From Synergistota bacterium (lineage in GTDB: Bacteria; Synergistota; JAGHAJ01), in contig JAGHAJ010000066.1 of assembly GCA_021161545.1 (NCBI GenBank), positions 1-13,093 on the forward strand: a DNA stretch of 13,093 nt, written 5' to 3'. This document shows, one piece after another, positions 6,976 to 13,093 of this stretch. The notes below the pieces were generated by a model, which was not told the origin of the DNA, ran no database searches, and was given only the letters and a program-made list of their open reading frames with translations. How positions within the stretch are numbered: the stretch's first letter is position 1; each line of letters opens with the position of its first letter. Both the position numbers and the translations under genes were made by a program.

Positions 6976-7620
6976 TCAATTAGAGCAATGTCTCTTAATA
7001 TAATCTGCTATCTCCCGCGCGTTCTCCACGGCATCCCTGTTTGCATCTATGTCCACTAATAACCCTTTTTCCCTGTAAAAATCTATAAGCGGAGCTGTTT
7101 GTTCCCGATAAACCCTCAACCTCATCCGTATCGTCTGCTCTCTGTCATCATCCCTCTGATAGAGTTCTCCCCCACATATATCACATACACCTTCCACCTT
7201 TGGTGGGTGATTCTTAATATGGTATATAGCCCCACACTTTTTACAAACCCTTCTACCACTTAGCCTTTCAATAACAACATCCTCCGAGGCATCCAAAAGA
7301 AAGACACAATCTATCTGCGTCATCTCCTGTAGTGCTTCGGCTTGGGCTATAGTCCTCGGAAAGCCATCAAATATAAACCCTTTTGCGGAATCATTAGTAG
7401 CCATATACTCCTTCACTATTCCAATAATAACATCATCAGGTACAAGTTCACCCCTATCCATATAGTCCTTTGCCTTAATACCCAATTCTGTTCCTTCCTT
7501 TACCGCTCTCCTCAATATATCACCTGTACTCAACGGCACATAACCACACTCATCATGTAACATAGAAGCAACTGTTCCCTTTCCTGCACCTGGTGGCCCT
7601 ATAAAGATTGCATTAATCAT
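6976..7620 (-). CDS. adk: Adenylate kinase (zinc LID form)
   Basis: Adenylate kinase interconverts ATP + AMP and 2 ADP and so sets the adenylate energy charge. The 214-aa protein shows the P-loop GPPGAGKGT (8-16), the NMP-binding region STGDILR (31-37), DGFPRT (85-90), and a long LID domain (about 122-160). Cys126, Cys129, Cys146 and Cys149 form a four-cysteine zinc site, as in Gram-positive and thermophilic enzymes. The DDDREQTIRMRL motif follows. Start ATG 7620 has AGAGGTG (7634-7628) 7 nt upstream, next to the secY stop. It is placed between secY and map as in Bacillus-type clusters. Confidence 0.97.
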   Translation of the reverse strand: MINAIFIGPPGAGKGTVASMLHDECGYVPLSTGDILRRAVKEGTELGIKAKDYMDRGELVPDDVIIGIVKEYMATNDSAKGFIFDGFPRTIAQAEALQEMTQIDCVFLLDASEDVVIERLSGRRVCKKCGAIYHIKNHPPKVEGVCDICGGELYQRDDDREQTIRMRLRVYREQTAPLIDFYREKGLLVDIDANRDAVENAREIADYIKRHCSN

Positions 7621-7636
7621 CGCCCCACACCTCTAA

Positions 7637-8929
7637 TCATATTCTAAACAGCGGCCTTCCTTTTTGTTTCCTCATAAAGCCCTCGTAATGCCTCATAATC
7701 AGCTGCGCTTCTATCTGATGCACAGTTTCAAGTGCTACACCTACCATTATCAGTAAGGATGTTCCACCAAAGTAAAAGGTTGTTATATTTGCAGCACGTG
7801 TGAGTATCAACGGCAAAACTGCAACTCCAGCAAGAAATACAGCCCCGCCCAGCGTTATCCTTGCTAAAACTTTATCTATATACTCCGCCGTTGGCTTGCC
7901 AGGCCTTATCCCAAGAATAAAACCTCCATATTTTTTCATGTTGTCTGCCATTTCAGTCGGATTGAAAATTATTGCCGTGTAGAAATAAGCAAAGAATATA
8001 ATCAACGCTGCATACAAAATAACATAGACCACACTGGATGGACTGAAAAGATAAGCAATCTTTTTCGCCATATCACCAGTAAAAAATTGAGACACAGTAG
8101 CAGGAAACAGCAAAACAGAAGAGGCAAATATAATAGGAATAACGCCGGATTGGTCCACTTTCAAGGGTATAAAAGTACTTTGCCCCCCATATATCTTTCT
8201 ACCAACAACCCTCTTCGCGTATTGAACGGGTATTCTCCTTTGTGCTTCCTCAACAGTAACTATACCTGCAACCACAGCAACAACAACAAGGATAAAGAAA
8301 ATAAACACGATAGAATTCATTTCACCAACCTTTATCAATGAGATAGTTCTTGTTATGGAACTCGGCATTCTCGCAACAATACCAGCAAATATTATAAGTG
8401 AGATGCCATTACCAACCCCTCTATCAGATATCTGTTCACCTATCCACATAAGCAAAACAGAACCTGCTGTTAAAGTAATAACCATCATCAATCTCCACGA
8501 CATCGAAGTATCCTTCAAAACACCAAGGTGCTGAAGCCAGTAAGACATCCCAAACGCCTGAATTGCTGCCAAGAAAACCGTTGCATATCTCGTATATATT
8601 GTTATCTTCTTTCTACCTTCTTCACCTTCTTTAGAAAGTTTCTCTATCGATGGAACAACAACGGTAAGCAACTGCATTATTATAGAAGCATTAATATAGG
8701 GTATAACTCCGAGTGCCATTATAGAGAATCTCCTCAAGGCACCCCCTGCAAATATATCCAGAAAACCAAGTACACCTCCATGTGAGAAAAGCTTTCCAAG
8801 CGCAACCGTATCAACCCCAGGTGTTGGAACATGTGCACCGAATCTGTAGATAGCCAACATTACAAGGGTAAACATTATCCTATTCTTCAAGTCCGGTATT
8901 CTAAAAAGGTCTCTTAAAGCTTCAAACAA
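7637..8929 (-). CDS. secY: Preprotein translocase channel subunit SecY
   Basis: SecY forms the protein-conducting pore for Sec secretion and membrane insertion, with SecE and SecG as partners and SecA as motor. The 430-aa protein has ten predicted membrane segments. It carries the family signatures near residues 72-88 (LGVIPYINASIIMQLL), 171-186 (GVGNGISLIIFAGIVA) and the last helix GGTSLLIMVGVALET (388-402). Cytosolic loops before TM7 and TM9 carry conserved basic residues (EEAQRRIPVQYAKR; GIRPGKPT). The start is TTG 8929, with AGGTGG (8942-8937) 7 nt upstream; it gives the expected MFEALRDLFRIPDLK N-terminus. No ATG fits. The gene starts 2 nt after the rplO stop. Confidence 0.97.
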   Translation of the reverse strand: MFEALRDLFRIPDLKNRIMFTLVMLAIYRFGAHVPTPGVDTVALGKLFSHGGVLGFLDIFAGGALRRFSIMALGVIPYINASIIMQLLTVVVPSIEKLSKEGEEGRKKITIYTRYATVFLAAIQAFGMSYWLQHLGVLKDTSMSWRLMMVITLTAGSVLLMWIGEQISDRGVGNGISLIIFAGIVARMPSSITRTISLIKVGEMNSIVFIFFILVVVAVVAGIVTVEEAQRRIPVQYAKRVVGRKIYGGQSTFIPLKVDQSGVIPIIFASSVLLFPATVSQFFTGDMAKKIAYLFSPSSVVYVILYAALIIFFAYFYTAIIFNPTEMADNMKKYGGFILGIRPGKPTAEYIDKVLARITLGGAVFLAGVAVLPLILTRAANITTFYFGGTSLLIMVGVALETVHQIEAQLIMRHYEGFMRKQKGRPLFRI

Positions 8930-8931
8930 CT

Positions 8932-9375
8932 TTATACCACCTCAGCTTTTCCACCAGCTTTTTCTATTTTATCTACAGCTGATTTACTGAATGCATGTGC
9001 CTTCACGGTTAGTTTCTTCTGCAACTCCCCTCTACCCAATACTTTTATTCCATCATTAATCTTCTTTACAAGGCCCGACTTTACCAATGTCTGAATATCA
9101 ATCACAGTTCCATCTTCAAATCTATTAAAATCCTCAACATTAACTATAGAAAAAACCCTCGCAAATCTTGCATTGTTAAAACCTCTCTTTGCCACTCTTC
9201 TATAAAGCGGCATCTGTCCACCCTCAAAACCTCTTCTTACACCACCTCCAGAGCGTGCCTTCTGCCCTTTATTACCCCTGGTAGATCTCGTACCATGCCC
9301 AGACCCAGGTCCTCTTCCAACTCTCTTAGGTTTCTTCCTGCTACCAGGTGCCGGATAAACATCTGAAAGCTTCAT
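8932..9375 (-). CDS. rplO: 50S ribosomal protein uL15
   Basis: uL15 is an assembly protein of the large subunit whose long basic N-terminal extension threads through 23S rRNA. From ATG 9375 the protein is 147 aa: [15 protein letters not shown], the Gly/Arg-rich segment ([23 protein letters not shown]), [14 protein letters not shown], and a globular C-terminal half ending AGGKAEVV. An in-frame upstream start at 9405 would add ten residues (including a Cys) unlike the family, and would lie inside rpmD. AGGGAGGA (9390-9383) lies 7 nt before ATG 9375 and over the rpmD stop codon. Confidence 0.97.
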   Translation of the reverse strand: MKLSDVYPAPGSRKKPKRVGRGPGSGHGTRSTRGNKGQKARSGGGVRRGFEGGQMPLYRRVAKRGFNNARFARVFSIVNVEDFNRFEDGTVIDIQTLVKSGLVKKINDGIKVLGRGELQKKLTVKAHAFSKSAVDKIEKAGGKAEVV

Positions 9376-9382
9376 ACTGCAT

Positions 9383-9390
9383 TCCTCCCT
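9383..9390 (-). promoter_or_regulatory. Shine-Dalgarno of rplO (decides start)
   Basis: AGGGAGGA lies 7 nt before ATG 9375 and overlaps the last bases of rpmD. It supports the 147-aa uL15 over the longer reading frame. Confidence 0.8.
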
Positions 9391-9568
9391 ACGAAATCTC
9401 TTCAACTTTTAAGAGATGAATAACTTTATTTATCATACCTCTCATCTGAGGCGTGTCTTCAACAATTCTACTATCCCATAGCCTATGTAATCCAAGCGCC
9501 CTTATAGTATCTCTCTGATCTTTAGGATATCCTATAGCACTTCTCGTCCACGTTATCTTCAACCGCAT
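9389..9568 (-). CDS. rpmD: 50S ribosomal protein uL30
   Basis: uL30 is a small large-subunit protein. This 59-aa gene lies between rpsE and rplO, its normal place. The translation [18 protein letters not shown] starts the single ferredoxin-like domain, and [33 protein letters not shown] complete it. The conserved G-x-PKDQR-x-T and VEDTPQ-x-RGM blocks make the call firm. ATG 9568 follows the rpsE stop by 11 nt, with GGGGG (9580-9576) 7 nt before it. The frame stops with TAG at 9391-9389. Confidence 0.95.
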   Translation of the reverse strand: MRLKITWTRSAIGYPKDQRDTIRALGLHRLWDSRIVEDTPQMRGMINKVIHLLKVEEIS

Positions 9569-9579
9569 TCCTATTCCCC

Positions 9580-10071
9580 CTATTCCGCTTTACCTCTAAG
9601 TGCCATAACTTCTTCTCTTGTTCTTACCTGTTTTAATGCCTCAATGGTAGCTCTTGCCACATTTATGGGATTAGAAGTCCTCCCTATAGACTTTGCCAAA
9701 ATGTCTCTTATACCAGCAAGCTCAAGAACAGCTCTAACAACACCACCTGCTATAATACCTGTCCCCTTAAAGGCAGGTTTTAAAAGAACTTCAGCAGCAC
9801 TGTATTCCCCAATAACATCGTGGGGTATAGTTGTACCATGTCTCTTAACCTCTATGAGATTCTTCTTTGCGTCTTCTACTGCCTTTCTAATTGCCTCAGG
9901 GACTTCCCTTGCCTTTCCAAGCCCAACCCCCACGTATTTTTCTTTATCACCAACCACAACAAGCGCACTAAATTTCAGCCTCTTCCCACCTTTAACAACC
10001 TTCGTAACCCTATTAATGCTAACAACCTGCTCTTTGAGTTCCAAACCTTCTGTCTCTATGTTCTTAACCAT
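9580..10071 (-). CDS. rpsE: 30S ribosomal protein uS5
   Basis: uS5 lies on the solvent side of the 30S subunit at the mRNA entry and affects decoding fidelity. The 163-aa protein has the N-terminal double-stranded-RNA-binding-like domain (about 15-80; [34 protein letters not shown]) and the C-terminal domain with [35 protein letters not shown], and [15 protein letters not shown]. The loop [10 protein letters not shown], where spectinomycin-resistance changes occur in other bacteria, is wild-type in form. ATG 10071 follows the rplR stop by 15 nt, with GGGGAG (10083-10078) before it. Confidence 0.97.
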   Translation of the reverse strand: MVKNIETEGLELKEQVVSINRVTKVVKGGKRLKFSALVVVGDKEKYVGVGLGKAREVPEAIRKAVEDAKKNLIEVKRHGTTIPHDVIGEYSAAEVLLKPAFKGTGIIAGGVVRAVLELAGIRDILAKSIGRTSNPINVARATIEALKQVRTREEVMALRGKAE

Positions 10072-10086
10072 TTCCTTCTCCCCTTC

Positions 10087-10449
10087 TCAAAATTCGATTC
10101 CACACTCTCTCATAGCATCTGCAAATGCCTTGACTCTGCCGTGGTATTTGCTTCCACCTCTATCAAACTTTATCCTTCTTATCCCGAGTTCACGCAACCT
10201 TTCACCCAAAATTTTACCAACTCGTTTAGCTGCTTCCATGTTTCCCCTGTAGGGAAGTTCACCTCTAAGTTCAAGAGAAGATGCGGAACACAAGGTTACA
10301 CCTCTTATATCATCTATTGCTTGAGCATGAATATTCGCTAAACTCTTAAACACTGAAACCCTCGGCACATCGGATGTTCCACTTATATATTTTCTTATTC
10401 TCCTATGTCTTATTATCCGCATTGTATTTCGAGATCTATTCCTGGTCAC
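10087..10449 (-). CDS. rplR: 50S ribosomal protein uL18
   Basis: uL18 carries 5S rRNA into the central protuberance together with uL5. The 120-aa protein has the basic N-terminal region (MRIIRHRRIRKYISGT), PRVSVFKSLANIHAQAIDD, and the C-terminal KFDRGGSKYHGRVKAFADA block that contacts 5S rRNA. The start is GTG 10449, which aligns exactly with the family N-terminus (25 residues up to SGT); GGGGG (10464-10460) lies 10 nt before it. It starts 19 nt after the rplF stop. Confidence 0.95.
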   Translation of the reverse strand: MTRNRSRNTMRIIRHRRIRKYISGTSDVPRVSVFKSLANIHAQAIDDIRGVTLCSASSLELRGELPYRGNMEAAKRVGKILGERLRELGIRRIKFDRGGSKYHGRVKAFADAMRECGIEF

Positions 10450-10468
10450 CCTATATTATCCCCCTTTC

Positions 10469-11017
10469 TTAAGTAGCAGCTTTACCTACTTTCCTTATTA
10501 CATACTCTCCCACATACCTGATACCTTTACCTTTATACGGTTCTGGTGGTCTAAATGCCCTGATATTAGCTGCTATCTGTCCAACTCTCTCCTTGGAGAT
10601 TCCTTCAACTTTTATAATATTGCCTTCCACACTAATACTCACATCATCAGGTATAGGAAAGTTTATAGGGTGTGAATAGCCAAGATTCAGTACAAGTGTC
10701 TTCCCATCCACTCTAGCCCTATAACCAACCCCTATAATCTCCAGGTTTTTAGTAAAGCCTTGGGAAACCCCTATAACCATATTGTTAACAATTGCTCGCG
10801 TAAGTCCATAAAAGGCTTCCAACTTCCTTGCCCTTTTCCTGCCACCTATCTCCATCTTTTTCACTCTCAAAACATTATCATTTATATCAACAGTAATACC
10901 CTCAGGTATTGTAAAAGATAAGACCCCTTTCAGGCCTTTTACCTCTATTTTGCTACCATCAAGTCTGACATTAACACCACTCGGTAAAACTATCGGTTGC
11001 TTCCCAACATGCGACAA
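10469..11017 (-). CDS. rplF: 50S ribosomal protein uL6
   Basis: uL6 sits at the base of the L7/L12 stalk near the sarcin-ricin loop. It has two similar domains; here they cover about residues 5-80 and 85-175, and the C-terminal PPEPYKGKGIRYVGE motif is intact. From TTG 11017 the protein is 182 aa and reads MSHVGKQPIVLPSGV, the family N-terminus. A GTG at 11026 would add Cys-Ala and overlaps the Shine-Dalgarno AGGAGGT (11031-11025), which lies 7 nt before the TTG. The site also covers the rpsH stop codon. Confidence 0.95.
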   Translation of the reverse strand: MSHVGKQPIVLPSGVNVRLDGSKIEVKGLKGVLSFTIPEGITVDINDNVLRVKKMEIGGRKRARKLEAFYGLTRAIVNNMVIGVSQGFTKNLEIIGVGYRARVDGKTLVLNLGYSHPINFPIPDDVSISVEGNIIKVEGISKERVGQIAANIRAFRPPEPYKGKGIRYVGEYVIRKVGKAAT

Positions 11018-11024
11018 AGCACAC

Positions 11025-11031
11025 ACCTCCT
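11025..11031 (-). promoter_or_regulatory. Shine-Dalgarno of rplF (decides TTG start)
   Basis: AGGAGGT is near-perfect, lies 7 nt before TTG 11017, and overlaps both the rpsH stop codon and the alternative GTG at 11026, ruling that start out. Confidence 0.8.
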
Positions 11032-11428
11032 ACCATATATAGCAAAGGACTTCTCCTCCAACACCTCTTCTGTATGCCTCCTTGCTACTCATAATCCCCT
11101 TGGACGTAGAGAGTATAGCAATACCAAGACCATTTTTTATAATGGGCATATCCTTTCTCTTCACATAAACCCTTGCACTCGGCTTGCTAACCCTCTTAAG
11201 GCTATTTATTATCTTCTCATTGTTAGGCCCATACTTAAGATATATCCTTATCTTCGGAGGCTTTTCATTCTTTATAATCTTGAAATTTCTTATATATCCC
11301 TCTTTCCTCAAAACCCTTGCTATAGCAACTTTCATCTGGGAAAGAGGTACATCAACCGTTTCACCATTATTTATGAGGACATTCCTCATCCTTGTAAGCA
11401 TATCTGCTATCGGATCTGTAACTACCAA
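11030..11428 (-). CDS. rpsH: 30S ribosomal protein uS8
   Basis: uS8 binds helix 21 of 16S rRNA and is needed early in assembly of the platform. In E. coli it also represses the spc operon by binding mRNA. The 132-aa protein begins VVTDPIADMLTRMRN after the initiator, has VPLSQMKVAIARVLRKEGYI, and ends with STSKGIMSSKEAYRRGVGGE, the conserved Ser-rich rRNA-binding block. Start is TTG 11428, with AGGAGGGGGTG (11444-11434) upstream; no ATG or GTG fits the conserved N-terminus. Gap to rpsN is 28 nt. Confidence 0.96.
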   Translation of the reverse strand: MVVTDPIADMLTRMRNVLINNGETVDVPLSQMKVAIARVLRKEGYIRNFKIIKNEKPPKIRIYLKYGPNNEKIINSLKRVSKPSARVYVKRKDMPIIKNGLGIAILSTSKGIMSSKEAYRRGVGGEVLCYIW

Positions 11429-11456
11429 ACTTTCACCCCCTCCTCTTTATAAAATA

Positions 11457-11642
11457 CTACCAGCTACTCTTAGTTACACCAGCAATTTTGCCATCAAGCG
11501 CCATTTTCCTGAAACATATCCTACACATACCAAACTTTCTCATATAAGCCCGTGGCCTTCCACATATAGGGCACCTATTATATTTCCTCACCTTGTATTT
11601 GGGCTCCCTTTTTGCCTTCACCATCATAGCTTTCCGCGCCAA
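11457..11642 (-). CDS. rpsN: 30S ribosomal protein uS14, zinc-binding type
   Basis: uS14 is in the 30S head near uS3 and uS10. This is the short zinc form: 61 aa, [15 protein letters not shown], then Cys24, Cys27, Cys40 and Cys43 in a zinc ribbon (CPICGRP and CRICFR), ending GVTKSSW. The start is best placed at TTG 11642, which gives the conserved MARK N-terminus and follows AGAGGTG (11655-11649) by 6 nt. ATG 11648 and GTG 11651 are in frame but abut or overlap that Shine-Dalgarno. No zinc-free paralogue is present here. Confidence 0.95.
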   Translation of the reverse strand: MARKAMMVKAKREPKYKVRKYNRCPICGRPRAYMRKFGMCRICFRKMALDGKIAGVTKSSW

Positions 11643-11648
11643 CAACAT

Positions 11649-11655
11649 CACCTCT
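11649..11655 (-). promoter_or_regulatory. Shine-Dalgarno of rpsN (decides TTG start)
   Basis: AGAGGTG lies 6 nt before TTG 11642. The in-frame ATG at 11648 begins immediately after it, too near to be used well. Confidence 0.65.
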
Positions 11656-12198
11656 TTAAGGTTTTCTAAAAGGCATACCCATCAACTCAAGAAGGGCATG
11701 TGCCTCTTCATCAGTATTAGCAGTTGTAGAAATTGTGATACTCATTCCCCGTAGCTGAACTACCTTATCATAGTCAATCTCCGGAAAGATGAGCTGTTCC
11801 CTTATACCAATCGTGTAATTACCTCTACCATCAAAAGACTTGGGAGAAACCCCCCTAAAGTCCTTTATCCTCGGCAAAGCAAGACTGATAAACCTGTCCA
11901 GAAATTCATACATGTGTTCCCCTCTTAGCGTCACCTTACACCCAATCCTCATACCTTTTCTAAGTTTAAAACCAGCTATTGATCTTTTTGCCCTCGTCAC
12001 AACAGGATATTGCCCTGTTATTGTAGCTATCTCTTCGATAGCGCTATCAAGCAGTTTTGCATTAGTCTTTGCATCCCCAACACCTACATTTATAACAATC
12101 TTCTCTATCTTAGGCACCTGCATAATATTTTTGTACCCAAACCGCTTCATCATCTCCGGAATTACATTGTTTTTATACCTATCCTTTAAGCGAGACAT
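11656..12198 (-). CDS. rplE: 50S ribosomal protein uL5
   Basis: uL5 binds 5S rRNA and contacts the P-site tRNA and uS13. From ATG 12198 the protein is 180 aa, with [57 protein letters not shown], and the C-terminal [13 protein letters not shown] block. AAGGAGG (12217-12211) lies 12 nt before this ATG, a little far, and only 3 nt before an in-frame TTG at 12207 that would add Met-Gly-Val. Homologues begin MSRLK, so I prefer the ATG. Stop is 4 nt before the rpsN Shine-Dalgarno. Confidence 0.95.
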   Translation of the reverse strand: MSRLKDRYKNNVIPEMMKRFGYKNIMQVPKIEKIVINVGVGDAKTNAKLLDSAIEEIATITGQYPVVTRAKRSIAGFKLRKGMRIGCKVTLRGEHMYEFLDRFISLALPRIKDFRGVSPKSFDGRGNYTIGIREQLIFPEIDYDKVVQLRGMSITISTTANTDEEAHALLELMGMPFRKP

Positions 12199-12215
12199 TA
12201 CACCCAATTACCTCC

Positions 12216-12539
12216 TTAAATATTGTCTATAACCTCACCACATTTCCTACAAACTCTAACCTTTCTGCCATCTTCCAGATATCCCTTTCTAATTCTCGTG
12301 GGCTTTCCGCAGGAAGGACAGACTACCATCACCTTAGAAGCATAAATGGGTGCTTCCTGCCTGACAATCCCTCCCTGTGGATTCTTGTCAGTAGGTCTCT
12401 GATGCTTCTTCACATAGTTTATCCCCTCTACTATAATCTTGCCAGTAGAAGGGAAGACCTTTAAGACTTTCCCCTCTTTACCTTTATCCTTGCCAGACAA
12501 AACCTTCACACGGTCATTCTTTTTAACAAATAAGCCCAT
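12216..12539 (-). CDS. rplX: 50S ribosomal protein uL24 with C-terminal four-cysteine motif
   Basis: uL24 is an assembly initiator that binds the 5' end of 23S rRNA. The 107-aa protein has the KOW motif ([18 protein letters not shown], 6-23), [17 protein letters not shown], and a C-terminal zinc-ribbon-like pair: Cys74-x2-Cys77 and Cys97-x2-Cys100. Many uL24 proteins, for example that of B. subtilis, lack these cysteines, so this is the metal-binding variety. ATG 12539 has AGGGGG (12552-12547) 7 nt before it and starts 15 nt after the rplN stop. Confidence 0.96.
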   Translation of the reverse strand: MGLFVKKNDRVKVLSGKDKGKEGKVLKVFPSTGKIIVEGINYVKKHQRPTDKNPQGGIVRQEAPIYASKVMVVCPSCGKPTRIRKGYLEDGRKVRVCRKCGEVIDNI

Positions 12540-12554
12540 CAGGATTCCCCCTAA

Positions 12555-12923
12555 TTACACTACTTCTGGTGCAAGAGATATTATCCTCATAAAGCGCTTC
12601 TCTCTCAATTCCCTTGCCACAGGTCCAAATATTCTCGTACCTTTTGGTTCCTTATTATTATCTATGATAACTGCTGCATTATCATCAAAACGAACATAAC
12701 TCCCATCCTTTCTCCTTACTTCTTTCGCTACCCTCACTATAACAGCCTTCACAACAGTTCCCTTGGGTATATTGGAATTCGGTATAGCCTCTTTAACAGA
12801 AGCCGTAATAATGTCACCCAGAGAACCATACCTTCTATGACTACCCCCATGCACATGTATACACATTATTTTCTTTGCACCAGAATTATCTGCCACGTTA
12901 AGCATTGTCTGAAGCTGTATCAT
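12555..12923 (-). CDS. rplN: 50S ribosomal protein uL14
   Basis: uL14 is at the subunit interface and contacts 16S helix 14. From ATG 12923 the protein is 122 aa, the family length: [65 protein letters not shown], and LAPEVV at the end. A TTG at 12944 would add seven residues unlike the family and would overlap the Shine-Dalgarno AAGGGGGA (12938-12931), which lies 7 nt before the chosen ATG. The start lies inside rpsQ (26-nt overlap, different frame). Confidence 0.97.
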   Translation of the reverse strand: MIQLQTMLNVADNSGAKKIMCIHVHGGSHRRYGSLGDIITASVKEAIPNSNIPKGTVVKAVIVRVAKEVRRKDGSYVRFDDNAAVIIDNNKEPKGTRIFGPVARELREKRFMRIISLAPEVV

Positions 12924-13093
12924 CTCCACTTCCCCCTTCAACAACTGCCCTTTCCAGTATCTTTGTAACTACCCAGCGTTTCCTTCTACTCAAGGGTCTT
13001 GATTCCCTGATAACAACGATATCTCCTTCTCTACACTCATTGTTCTCATCATGTGCCATAAGCTTCGTCACCCTTTTCAGCCTCTTAACATAT
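12898..13093 (-). CDS. rpsQ: 30S ribosomal protein uS17, C-terminal part (runs off right edge)
   Basis: uS17 is a primary 16S rRNA binder with an OB fold. The last 64 residues are visible: [49 protein letters not shown], all classic for the family. After ILERA, near where the protein usually ends, the frame continues with [15 protein letters not shown] before TAA at 12900-12898. This places the stop 26 nt inside rplN. The tail is acidic and small-residue rich, so it is probably disordered. The 5' part of the gene is outside the window. Confidence 0.95.
   Translation of the reverse strand, partial: YVKRLKRVTKLMAHDENNECREGDIVVIRESRPLSRRKRWVVTKILERAVVEGGSGDDTASDNA

Noticed and set aside
9644-10252. 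202-codon open frame on the plus strand
   Set aside because: It lies wholly antisense to rpsE and rplR, whose identity is certain; its Ser/Leu/Pro/Thr-rich translation resembles no family and has no convincing ribosome-binding site.
11184-11669. 161-codon open frame on the plus strand
   Set aside because: Antisense to rpsH and rpsN; hydrophobic, low-complexity composition explained by reversed purine-rich codons.

Overview
This window is one continuous minus-strand array of housekeeping genes: the distal part of the bacterial S10-spc-alpha ribosomal-protein cluster, followed by the genes of an energy-coupling-factor (ECF) transporter module. Transcription runs from the right edge (13093) to the left edge (1). 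I see no credible plus-strand gene, RNA gene, mobile element, CRISPR array or rho-independent terminator. No stretch without a gene reaches even 50 bases.

Layout in the direction of transcription: rpsQ (3' part only), rplN, rplX, rplE, rpsN, rpsH, rplF, rplR, rpsE, rpmD, rplO, secY, adk, map, a KOW-domain gene, infA, rpmJ, rpsM, rpsK, rpsD, rpoA, rplQ, ecfA1, ecfA2, ecfT, and the 5' part of a nitronate-monooxygenase-like flavoprotein gene. The products are ribosomal proteins of both subunits, translation initiation factor 1, the RNA polymerase alpha subunit, the Sec channel, methionine aminopeptidase, adenylate kinase, and the two ATPases and transmembrane coupling protein of the ECF vitamin-uptake machinery. 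Neighbouring genes are separated by a few bases or overlap, and Shine-Dalgarno sequences often lie on the stop codon of the gene before, so strong translational coupling is likely. Within the KOW gene there is a near-consensus sigma-A promoter that could add transcription of infA through rplQ.

Organism: the gene order (secY-adk-map-KOW-infA, and ecfA1-ecfA2-ecfT after rplQ), the zinc-type S14, S4, L36 and adenylate kinase, and moderate GC (about 40% by eye) point to a Firmicutes/Clostridia-type bacterium or a close relative. Heavy use of ATA for Ile and AGA/AGG for Arg, with purine-rich messages, is typical of thermophiles; that part is inference. I cannot name a genus.

Several start codons were set from family length and Shine-Dalgarno position. 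Two genes are very short (rpmJ, 37 aa; rpmD, 59 aa). Six genes appear to start with TTG. The window is essentially ordinary and I do not see a previously undescribed system. The points worth a second look are the internal promoter, the 26-nt rpsQ/rplN overlap, the run of TTG starts, the zinc-rich protein set, and the flavoprotein gene in the place after ecfT where truA-rplM-rpsI is often found.
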